A DNA stretch of 64,000 nucleotides from Aureispira sp. CCB-QB1 (GTDB taxonomy: Bacteria > Bacteroidota > Bacteroidia > Chitinophagales > Saprospiraceae): the NCBI RefSeq assembly GCF_000724545.1, contig NZ_JHBV01000033.1, positions 1 through 64,000 on the forward strand, in the 5' to 3' direction. Positions within the stretch are counted from its first letter, which is position 1, and every line of letters begins with the position of its first letter. Shown here piece after piece: positions 37,340 through 45,218 of the stretch. The translations under genes and the position numbers were made by a program. The notes under the pieces are model-generated. The model worked only from the letters and a program-made list of their open reading frames with translations. It was not told where the DNA came from and searched no databases.

Positions 37340-38587
37340 GTGTTTGATAGAGATAAATGGCAAGAAATATTCGGAACCATCCGACAAAACAAACTACGCA
37401 CTGGTTTAACAGCAGCTGGCGTGTTTTGGGGCATTTTTATGCTTATTTTTATGCTAGGTATGGGAGATGGCCTCGAAAAAGGTATTTTGAATGAGTTTGG
37501 AGGGCGTTCTACCAATAGTTTGTACATCTGGCCCCAAGAGACAAGTCTTGCTTACAAAGGCATGCCTGTTGGTCGCTGGGAATCGTTTAATATAGAAGAC
37601 ATCAATGCCTTGAAAGAGCATGCGCCTTATATTGACATTTTAGCACCTCGCCATGTTACTCGTAATATTGTCGCTTCCTACAAAACGCAATCTAATAATT
37701 TTGATGTTCGAGGGGAATGGGAAGGTATCTTTAAAGTAGAATCGTTGCTTCCTACTCAAGGGCGTGTTTTGAACCCAAAAGACGAAAAAGAAGCACGAAA
37801 AGTAGCTGTGATTGGTCGAACCGTGCAAGAAGAAGTTTTTGGCAATGAGAACCCAATTGGCAAATACATGATTGTCAAAGGAATTCCATTTCAGGTCATT
37901 GGCGTTGTCAAATTTGAGGGAGAATCAAGGCGATTGCAAGAAGCTGAGGAAACAATTTTTATTCCATTGAGCACCTCTTTACGCTTGTTTGGCAATGGAA
38001 AAGATATTTCTTGGTTTGTATGCACGATTACTGGTGAAACCAAAATCAGTGATGTAGAAGATAATATCATTCAATTTTTAAAAGCAAGGCATAGAATTTC
38101 TCCAGAAGATCAGCAAGCTATTGGTTGTTTTAATTTGGAGAAAGAGTATCGAAAAATTACAGGATTATTCAGTGGCGTTCGTTGGTTTTTGTGGATTGTA
38201 GGAATTGGTACGCTAATGGCTGGTGTTGTTAGTGTTAGCAACGTCATGCTGATTACGGTCAAAGACCGAACTAGAGAAATTGGTGTCCGCAAAGCTATTG
38301 GAGCAACTCCTTGGTCTATTATTAGCTTAATTCTGTTGGAATCTGTGTTTATTACGACCCTATCAGGGTATATTGGATTACTTTTGGGAACGGGCATTAT
38401 TTCTTTTATCAATTACTCTATTTCTGCAATGGATATGTCAGGGCAAATGTTCATGAATCCTGAAGTTAATTTAGGTGTCAGTATTGGCTCTTTAGTTGTT
38501 CTAGTTTTATCTGGCTTGTTGGCTGGGTTGCTGCCCTCGCTGCATGCGGCTAGAATCAACCCTGTGGAAGCTTTACGTTCGGAGTGA
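37340..38587 (+). CDS. MacB-type ABC transporter permease
   Basis: A 415-residue permease. One N-terminal helix (residues ~22-42), a MacB-like periplasmic domain (~45-270), then three C-terminal helices with the FtsX signature (TREIGVRKAIGATPWSI). MacB-type systems extrude antibiotics, peptides or lipoproteins without moving them through the membrane. The start is GTG at 37340. The cognate ATPase, usually adjacent, is absent; an adaptor follows at 65 bases. Confidence 0.85.
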   Translation: MFDRDKWQEIFGTIRQNKLRTGLTAAGVFWGIFMLIFMLGMGDGLEKGILNEFGGRSTNSLYIWPQETSLAYKGMPVGRWESFNIEDINALKEHAPYIDILAPRHVTRNIVASYKTQSNNFDVRGEWEGIFKVESLLPTQGRVLNPKDEKEARKVAVIGRTVQEEVFGNENPIGKYMIVKGIPFQVIGVVKFEGESRRLQEAEETIFIPLSTSLRLFGNGKDISWFVCTITGETKISDVEDNIIQFLKARHRISPEDQQAIGCFNLEKEYRKITGLFSGVRWFLWIVGIGTLMAGVVSVSNVMLITVKDRTREIGVRKAIGATPWSIISLILLESVFITTLSGYIGLLLGTGIISFINYSISAMDMSGQMFMNPEVNLGVSIGSLVVLVLSGLLAGLLPSLHAARINPVEALRSE

Positions 38588-38652
38588 TTTATTATTTATA
38601 ATATTCCATACTATTTACTAACCTACTAGTTTGTTCACACATATAGTTTAAA

Positions 38653-39894
38653 ATGAAAAACATCATACTTGGAGTTGTACTAACCTTATTTTTATTTCTA
38701 ACAATTTGGCTGGTTTCCTACTTTTATAATGGTTCTGGATCAGGAAGTACGGTTCATGAAATCACAACTCCTTATCAAACTTCTATCACTTTAAAGTCAG
38801 TTGCGACAGGTACTGTAAAACCAAGAATAGAGATTATGATTACCTCACAAGTCTCTGGTATTGTAGACGAGATTTTTGTAAAAGGAGGTGACATTGTCAA
38901 AAAAGGAGATCCTATTGCTCGCTTGCAATTGGTGCCTAGCCCTACCGCACTTAACAATGCTAAAGCTAATGTAGAACTGGCTCGCATTCGTTTGGAAGAA
39001 GCGAAACGTCGTTACCAACAACAAAAAAATATTAGTGCTAAAAAATACGATATTCAACAAGCAACAACACAGTTTGAGAATGCTAAAATTCAGGAGGAAA
39101 AATATCGAAAACTGTTTGAAGAAGGCGTTGTTCCTGAATTAGAATATCTACAATTTAAAACGGCTTTGGATGTTGCGCAGACAACCTTAGAAAACACAAA
39201 AATTGGTGCCAATAGCTCGGTTATTGAGTTAAAATCAAATGTAGAAGTGCTTACGCAAGAACTAGAATCGGCTATTAGTAATGTTCAATTGTTACAAAAA
39301 GGGGTCGCTAGTAAGTCTGGACAAATTGCCAATATGGTTCGTGCTACGGTTGATGGGATGGTTTTGGATGTTAGTGTTGAAGTTGGGGATGCTGTTATCG
39401 AACGAAATACGTTCAACGATGGTACAGAAATCGCTGAGGTTGCCAATATGCAAGATTTAGTTTTTGAAGGGAATATAGATGAGTCGGATGTAGGACAACT
39501 CAAAAAAGGAATGCGCTTGGAATTAACCGTTGGAGCAATTGAAAAAGAGAAATTTGAAGCGGTCTTGGATTATATTTCTCCTAAAGGAGTAGAAGAATCT
39601 GGTTCTGTAAAATTTGAAATCATTGCCGATGTCATTCAAAAAGAAGGTATTTTCCTTCGCGCTGGTTACAGTGCTAGTGCCGATATTATCTTAGACAAAC
39701 GAACCAATGTCATGGCCATTCTAGAGCGTGATTTGATGTTTGAGGACGATGGTCGAGTTTATGTAGAAACAGAAGTGGGCGATCAAGAATTTGAAAAGAA
39801 ATACATTCAAGTCGGTCTGTCGGATGGAATTAATATTGAAATCTTAGAAGGCGTTGATACTAGTACTAAAATCAAGGTGCAGGGGGCTATGTAA
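38653..39894 (+). CDS. HlyD/MacA-type periplasmic adaptor
   Basis: A 413-residue membrane-fusion protein with one N-terminal helix (residues ~5-23), the lipoyl half-motifs SQVSGIVDEIFVKGGDIVKKGDPIARL (residues ~60-90), a long coiled coil (~95-195) and beta-barrel parts. It bridges an inner-membrane ABC pump and a TolC-like channel. Operonic with the permease; no TolC or ATPase in this window. Confidence 0.88.
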   Translation: MKNIILGVVLTLFLFLTIWLVSYFYNGSGSGSTVHEITTPYQTSITLKSVATGTVKPRIEIMITSQVSGIVDEIFVKGGDIVKKGDPIARLQLVPSPTALNNAKANVELARIRLEEAKRRYQQQKNISAKKYDIQQATTQFENAKIQEEKYRKLFEEGVVPELEYLQFKTALDVAQTTLENTKIGANSSVIELKSNVEVLTQELESAISNVQLLQKGVASKSGQIANMVRATVDGMVLDVSVEVGDAVIERNTFNDGTEIAEVANMQDLVFEGNIDESDVGQLKKGMRLELTVGAIEKEKFEAVLDYISPKGVEESGSVKFEIIADVIQKEGIFLRAGYSASADIILDKRTNVMAILERDLMFEDDGRVYVETEVGDQEFEKKYIQVGLSDGINIEILEGVDTSTKIKVQGAM

Positions 39895-39932
39895 CTAACC
39901 ATACTTCCAACTTTCTACCTAGGTAGATTACC

Positions 39933-39970
39933 TAAAAGCTCCATTTTGAAATTTCAAAATGGAGCTTTTA
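39933..39970. terminator. hairpin terminator between convergent genes
   Basis: Perfect stem TAAAAGCTCCATTTTGAAA with its complement and almost no loop. A short palindrome CTACCTAGGTAG lies just before it at 39916-39927. Confidence 0.7.
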
Positions 39971-40008
39971 GGTTCTTCATTACTTCATAAAAACTATATA
40001 TCCACTCA

Positions 40009-40509
40009 TCAACAGCAAGTAAATGGAAAAGTAGGATGCAACTCCAAATCGACATAAGCAGAATAGCCTGTCATAGAAGTTTCTGTTCCCTTAAAATCAA
40101 TGGAAAATTGAAAGCCCCAAGCAACCCCTTCCAAATTTGTGGTCAAGTCTTGTTTCAACCGATCGGTCATCGGATAAGCTTGGATGTAGAGTTGCTCTAA
40201 AGCAAGCATCGCTTTGGAAGTCTGTGGTTGTTCTTCTTGTAGTTGAGCAGCGATGCCTTTTTTCGATTCAAGCACATACGCCTCTACATTACCTACAATT
40301 TGATTAAAAAGTGTTGTTTGTTTAGGATGTGGTGCCTCGTTCTTGTCGCCCCATATAATTAGCGTAGTTGGGCTATCTCCCATCAATTGCAAACGCCCTT
40401 GCCAAAAGCCAGGAAGTACGGTTTTGTTCGTCGCCCGATTGGCTCTATAAACCAACTCACCAAACAAGGGATGCTGTATTTTTTTATTTTTTCTAAAAAG
40501 AGAGAACAT
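40009..40509 (-). CDS. hypothetical protein
   Basis: A 166-residue cytoplasmic-looking protein with no membrane segment. It opens MFSLFRKNKKIQHPLFGELVYRANR and contains WGDKNEAPHPKQTTLFNQIV and a final FPFTCC. It looks like a small globular protein of unknown family. Its start lies 20 bases after the nrnA stop, so it belongs to the nrnA operon. Confidence 0.6.
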   Translation of the reverse strand: MFSLFRKNKKIQHPLFGELVYRANRATNKTVLPGFWQGRLQLMGDSPTTLIIWGDKNEAPHPKQTTLFNQIVGNVEAYVLESKKGIAAQLQEEQPQTSKAMLALEQLYIQAYPMTDRLKQDLTTNLEGVAWGFQFSIDFKGTETSMTGYSAYVDLELHPTFPFTCC

Positions 40510-40529
40510 AGGTTTTAGTTTTCGAAGCT

Positions 40530-41555
40530 TTATAATTCTACCACCAGTTCTTTGGTTAATTCCTCTTTGTATTCATTTTGAATAACATGTTTGAACTGCT
40601 CAATTACTTCTTGGAAAGATTTTTTGCTGGCACCTCCTGAGGCATTTTTGTGTCCCCCACCATTAAAATGTTCCGAACAAATTTTTTGAACAGAAAAGTC
40701 GCCTTTAGAGCGTAAAGACAGTTTGACAATGTCACGGCGTTCTGTAATCAGAGCTGCACAACGCATCTTTCTTATTTTTAGAATAAAATTGACCACGCCT
40801 TCTAAATCGCCGCGTTGAATGTTGTATTTTCTATGATCGGCATGAGAAAGGGTTATAATTCCAGTATTGTATTCGTCCATAATTTCTAAACACTCAGAAA
40901 TACAATAGGCCAATAAATTAAAACTCTTAACAGTATACGAATTGAACACTAAGTCTGTCAATTTATTATTATCAACCCCTTTTTCTAACATATTGGCAAC
41001 AATCCGAAACAACCTCGCAGAAGTTGCATAGCGAAACCCTCCTGTATCCGTCAAAATACCAACATACAAAGCATTTAAAATATCCGCATCCAATTGATCC
41101 AAATCTCCCATCATTTCGATAAATTCGTAAATCAACTGACAAGTTGAGCTTGCTGTAACATCGGACAACATAGCATGACAAAAATCTTCTGGATCTATAT
41201 GGTGGTCAATCATAGCTTTGTAGGCTTTGCTATTACCAACCAACGACCCCATGCCTTCTATTCTTCCCAAACCATTATAATCTAATGCAAAAATCAATTC
41301 TGCTTCTTTTAGTATTTGGGTAGAAAACGTACGTGTATTTTCATAAACCAACACATTGTCAAAATCCTTCATCCAATTTAGAAATTGTGGCATTTCGGTT
41401 GGCATAATGACAGTGATTCTGTGACCTTGTTTTTTTAGATAATGATACAAGCCCAAAGACGACCCCAAGGCATCACCATCTGGATTAGCATGGGAAGTAA
41501 TTACAATACGTTTGGGGCTTGATAACAGGTCTTTTAATTGTTCAAAATTTTGCAT
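40530..41555 (-). CDS. nrnA: DHH family oligoribonuclease/pAp phosphatase NrnA
   Basis: A 341-residue enzyme that degrades short RNAs and dephosphorylates 3'-phosphoadenosine 5'-phosphate. Motifs: HANPDGDAL (residues 22-30), the DYNG and DHHIDPED blocks (~100-125), and the DHHA1 C-terminal GGGHKNASGG (~305-315). Length is standard. It lies after the DUF6495 gene and before a hypothetical gene in the same direction. Confidence 0.93.
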   Translation of the reverse strand: MQNFEQLKDLLSSPKRIVITSHANPDGDALGSSLGLYHYLKKQGHRITVIMPTEMPQFLNWMKDFDNVLVYENTRTFSTQILKEAELIFALDYNGLGRIEGMGSLVGNSKAYKAMIDHHIDPEDFCHAMLSDVTASSTCQLIYEFIEMMGDLDQLDADILNALYVGILTDTGGFRYATSARLFRIVANMLEKGVDNNKLTDLVFNSYTVKSFNLLAYCISECLEIMDEYNTGIITLSHADHRKYNIQRGDLEGVVNFILKIRKMRCAALITERRDIVKLSLRSKGDFSVQKICSEHFNGGGHKNASGGASKKSFQEVIEQFKHVIQNEYKEELTKELVVEL

Positions 41556-41639
41556 AAGGAGGTATTAAAGGTCTTGGTTTATTTCATTTTGGGGTATATG
41601 AATGATAAAATAAAAGGGACAAGAATATCGTTGACACGA

Positions 41640-42125
41640 TTAGGTGGTTGTTTCATACATTTTTACCAATGCATCAAACATAGATTTACTTGCAGGTTGG
41701 CAACCATCTTTGTACAACATACTGAATACTTCGTCAGCGCGATCCTGAGCATAAGCCTTATCCATTTGAAAGACTTTTACACTTCCATTTAGATTATTGG
41801 GATTTGCCAAAACGTTCAAATCCTCTGGATTGGTCAAATCTTTGGTAGGATCGTTAATTTGTAAGCCTGTCATTGTAATTTTATCTTCTTGGCAATAGAA
41901 CACTCGAATGGTATCTTTGGTTCTATGTTGCAAGCAATCAATTTTAGAAAACACCTTTTCTAATACAATATCGCTAAACAAAGTGATTAACTCCTCTACT
42001 TTGGCTGGATGATTCTCTTTTAGGCTAACCCACTCTTTGGCTGTAATTTGATTGGAAGCTAAAAACTGGACGAAATCTTCTTCCAATGTTTCCAATTCTT
42101 CATTTGTCAGTCGTCTAAATCTCAT
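41640..42125 (-). CDS. DUF6495 family protein
   Basis: A 161-residue cytoplasmic protein. The opening MRFRRLTNEELETLEEDFVQFLASNQITAKEW and later FSDIVLEKVFSKI and YAQDRADEVFSMLYKDG match DUF6495, a Bacteroidota-specific family of unknown function often next to nrnA. It is the first gene of the three-gene minus-strand cluster. Confidence 0.75.
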   Translation of the reverse strand: MRFRRLTNEELETLEEDFVQFLASNQITAKEWVSLKENHPAKVEELITLFSDIVLEKVFSKIDCLQHRTKDTIRVFYCQEDKITMTGLQINDPTKDLTNPEDLNVLANPNNLNGSVKVFQMDKAYAQDRADEVFSMLYKDGCQPASKSMFDALVKMYETTT

Positions 42126-42508
42126 GTTTCTGCTAATTAAATTCAGAAATGTTATCTATTCCTTTTGTTAATGCAAAATTAAGCATTTTATTGAACTTTT
42201 TATTGAACAAGCCGTTCACAGCTTGCTTATCAAGGCTCAAAAACAACCTAAACAATTACTAATCAAATACATAAAAACAAAGCGTGTTCTTAAAATTAGC
42301 CTAAGTTGAAACACCAAAAACTACCATTAAGCGCAATTTTAAGTTTAAATAGCTTCTCTAATATTTTTTTGGCATCATTCTAGAATTATAGATTCCCAAA
42401 AGCAGATTACACTGCCCAATCACACTCAATTGCAATAATAATAGTCCATTACTTAGCTTGGCTGCTACTCCTTGTTTTAATCGGACTAATCAATAAAATA
42501 CGAATACT
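42126..42508. other. non-coding spacer
   Basis: About 380 AT-rich bases between divergent genes. A degenerate fragment like the dispersed repeat (TTAGCTTGGCTGCTACTCC, 42454-42472) is the only structure seen. Confidence 0.4.
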
Positions 42509-42931
42509 ATGACAATGAAACTTTGTTCCCTAATTCTTTTTATTGCGCTTAGTCTAAACTACAGTTATGGACAAGCCAATTTCAAATTCAATCAAACATT
42601 TTCATCGATGAATGCGACCAACATAACCATGGATGTAGACGATAGTGAAATCTTAGTTAAAACAATTAAGGGCTCTCGTATAGTAATTGAAATGTTGATT
42701 AACGTTTCCTCACCCAATACTCGTTTACTAGAATTTATAGCCAAAGGAGGACGTTATGACTTAGAGAAATCGTATGATGACAACACACAAACATTAACTT
42801 TAAGTTCTAAGAAAAACAAAAATATTATTACAATCAAAGGAGAAGAAATTGAAGAACAAATAAGCTATGTTATCTATGTTCCAGAAAACATTCAACGTGT
42901 TAATGATAGCGTTGCTGTGCTTCATTTATAA
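42509..42931 (+). CDS. exported beta-rich protein, DUF4097-like
   Basis: A 140-residue protein with a signal peptide ending SYGQ and a beta-rich mature part (ITMDVDDSEILVKTIKGSRIVIEMLINV, ISYVIYVPENIQ). The alternating strand pattern recalls DUF4097 secreted beta-helix proteins, but it is short for that family. An internal ATG at 42515 is equally possible. Unknown role. Confidence 0.5.
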   Translation: MTMKLCSLILFIALSLNYSYGQANFKFNQTFSSMNATNITMDVDDSEILVKTIKGSRIVIEMLINVSSPNTRLLEFIAKGGRYDLEKSYDDNTQTLTLSSKKNKNIITIKGEEIEEQISYVIYVPENIQRVNDSVAVLHL

Positions 42932-42936
42932 GAACA

Positions 42937-43395
42937 TTAATCCTCTTCTAACTCTACCAAATGCTGTTCTAAACTATGAAATGTTTGGGTTGGCGCAGGA
43001 GGATACTCTGTTATTAGATAAATTATTCCTGTAACAATAGCTAAACTCGCCCAAGCTATACTTCCCCACTGCCAATTCATTTGCTCAAATAAAAAGGGGT
43101 AAGTCACTAAAAAAGTCAAGACAAGTACCAAGCCCCTGTTTAACAAACTTTTGTCTGTATAAAGGCTCAACCAACGATGTATTTCTGGTACTCGCGACCA
43201 ATACAAAACCAACAAAAAAGTAGTTACCATCCATCTAATACTCCATATCGTAGCCAAATCGGTATCTGGAATGTTATCTGCAAAAATAGAGTGCCACATC
43301 TCAAACTCTACCTCATACCCTGATAGTCGGTCTACAAAAGGTAATAAATAACTCAACAAGTAAAAAAGTAGAGACAGATTAAATACATATTTCAT
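42937..43395 (-). CDS. membrane protein, four helices
   Basis: About 152 residues with four or five hydrophobic segments (FNLSLLFYLLSYLLPF, WMVTTFLLVLYW, LVLVLTFLVTYPFLF, IAWASLAIVTGIIYLI) and an acidic C-terminus. Not a family I recognise. The start at 43395 (MKYVFNL) avoids overlap with the upstream gene, which ends at 43400; the two are an operon. Confidence 0.55.
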   Translation of the reverse strand: MKYVFNLSLLFYLLSYLLPFVDRLSGYEVEFEMWHSIFADNIPDTDLATIWSIRWMVTTFLLVLYWSRVPEIHRWLSLYTDKSLLNRGLVLVLTFLVTYPFLFEQMNWQWGSIAWASLAIVTGIIYLITEYPPAPTQTFHSLEQHLVELEED

Positions 43396-43399
43396 ATTT

Positions 43400-44863
43400 C
43401 TAATATTTAGAAGCGTTTTGAGCCAACTCCTCAATGATTTCTCTGATCCAATCAGAATTAGACAAAGGACTCAACTCTGCATACAACAGCTGCAATTTTG
43501 TTCGTTCTTTTTCAAACTGCTTCTCTGCCATAAAAGTTGACTTTTCTTTTAATTTTGCCACTTTTTTGACAATTCTTAACATATTTAGGTTGGCTTTTTT
43601 TCGGTAGTCGGATTGGGTTTTGTGACGCATGACATACAATCGGAATGTATCGACCAAATTAATCAAAGGTTCCATTTCTTGCAATTCATAATAAATTTGT
43701 AGTTGTATTGTTTTGGCTCCAACACCATAAGATATATCTGTAAATAAGATCGTCATCAACAACTTTAAAGCTTTTGAGTATTGTTGAGTTGCATAATAAA
43801 AAACAGCCAAATTGTAGTTAAAGGCATTTTCTTGAACTTCTGGTCGAAGTTTCTTTTTGTTTTTGTGAATAAAAGTTTCTGTCCACTGATAATCTTTCGT
43901 TCTTACCCCTGCTGTTACAATATTCTTGTAATCACTTTCTGGCAAATAACCATCTTCTAACAATAAGTGCTTTTCTAACTTTTGTTTATAAATCGTCAAA
44001 AACTCCTTGTAATAGCTCGTAATACCATTGTTAATTTTCCGAATACAAAAATTCTCTGCATAATCGTAAAGTAAAATCAACTCTTCTCGCAAAAAAAGCT
44101 TGCCGTAGTCCTCTATCAACACTTTTAACTGTTGGTAAGCCTTATCATCACTGTTCTGAAGCGTTTTTAACACTTGATAATACACATGAATTAAAGGATG
44201 TTGCTTTTTATCAAAATCCGCTGCTTCCAACCAAGACAACAAATCTTTGATATAATGCGCTTCATAATTTGCCTGAATTACAATATTCCGACTCAGCATA
44301 TCACAAGCTATTTTTAATTTTTGAGCGATGTAAAAATAATCTAGTTGATTGTTTTGTTCTTGCAAATGTACATCGTACAACCGCTGCTTCTTATCTAAGT
44401 GAATTTGATTGAGTAAAGTGTGATAATGATATTTTTGATAATAAAAATCAACCGTTTGAAAGGGATATTGCTTTTGCAACAACTGATGTTGCCTGCTATG
44501 GCTTGCAGCTTGTTTGGGCACTCCCAATTCATGTACCGCCTTCAACGCATTGGATTTTTGTTGAAATGCCTGTGTTTCATATTCTTGATAAGCTAAAAAA
44601 CCACTCAGTAACTCTAACAATTTAGAAACAATATAATTGAATTGGGTATCACTAAACTTTTTGTGGGGATATATCGCATAAAATACCTGCTCTTTGCCAA
44701 CCGAACTCAAATCAAATACAGGAGCATACTGCATCAAAAAATCTAACAACAAAATGGTAGGCTTATGCTTATTAAAAAAAGGGGCGTGTACATATTCACT
44801 AAATCGATGTTGTGCTCGGGTAGATAAATTTCTTAAAACTTCTAATAATTTGCTATTATTCAA
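43400..44863 (-). CDS. all-helical hypothetical protein
   Basis: A 487-residue protein without signal or membrane segment, almost entirely helical and Gln/Leu/Tyr-rich. The opening LLEVLRNLSTRAQHRFSEYVHAPFFNKHKP resembles a Saprospiria family of TPR-like solenoids with an RFxxYVxSPFFN start (recalled, not checked). Later NAFNYNLAVFYYATQQYSKALKLL reads like a TPR unit. It probably binds proteins; function unknown. Confidence 0.6.
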   Translation of the reverse strand: MNNSKLLEVLRNLSTRAQHRFSEYVHAPFFNKHKPTILLLDFLMQYAPVFDLSSVGKEQVFYAIYPHKKFSDTQFNYIVSKLLELLSGFLAYQEYETQAFQQKSNALKAVHELGVPKQAASHSRQHQLLQKQYPFQTVDFYYQKYHYHTLLNQIHLDKKQRLYDVHLQEQNNQLDYFYIAQKLKIACDMLSRNIVIQANYEAHYIKDLLSWLEAADFDKKQHPLIHVYYQVLKTLQNSDDKAYQQLKVLIEDYGKLFLREELILLYDYAENFCIRKINNGITSYYKEFLTIYKQKLEKHLLLEDGYLPESDYKNIVTAGVRTKDYQWTETFIHKNKKKLRPEVQENAFNYNLAVFYYATQQYSKALKLLMTILFTDISYGVGAKTIQLQIYYELQEMEPLINLVDTFRLYVMRHKTQSDYRKKANLNMLRIVKKVAKLKEKSTFMAEKQFEKERTKLQLLYAELSPLSNSDWIREIIEELAQNASKY

Positions 44864-45057
44864 AACAAAATAGTTATTTTATAAAAATTACAACAAAATA
44901 AAAACCTGATTATCAATATAAAAATAACAATTAAAACTATTTTTCATGTTATTTTAGTTCAAAAAAGTACTTTTTTTATAAATATAGATGAAGTATGTTT
45001 GTAACAATGAAAAAATAGGGTTGGGTTATCGCTTCCCTATGTATTTAGATTTTTAAT

Positions 45058-45175
45058 ACTCTGTTGATTATTATTCGCTATGCTCATGAGATTACAAGCA
45101 AAGCAAGTAACAAAAACTCCTAAAGTAAAAACATAAAAAGCATCTTCCATTAGTTTATTTCAACGGAGTAATAAT
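45058..45175. repeat. dispersed intergenic repeat, partial
   Basis: ACTCTGTTGATTATTATTCGCT, TGCTCATGAGA, AAGCAAAGCAAGTAAC and AACGGAGTAAT share words with 24440-24520 and 21753. It fills part of the 44864-45218 gap; nothing else is seen there. Confidence 0.5.
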
Positions 45176-45218
45176 TCTAACGCAGACGCTTAATCCTCCA
45201 ACTTTAAATAAACATTTT

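Noticed and set aside
38110-38412. 100-codon minus-strand frame inside the MacB-type permease
   Set aside because: Opposite the FtsX domain; no promoter or conserved motif.
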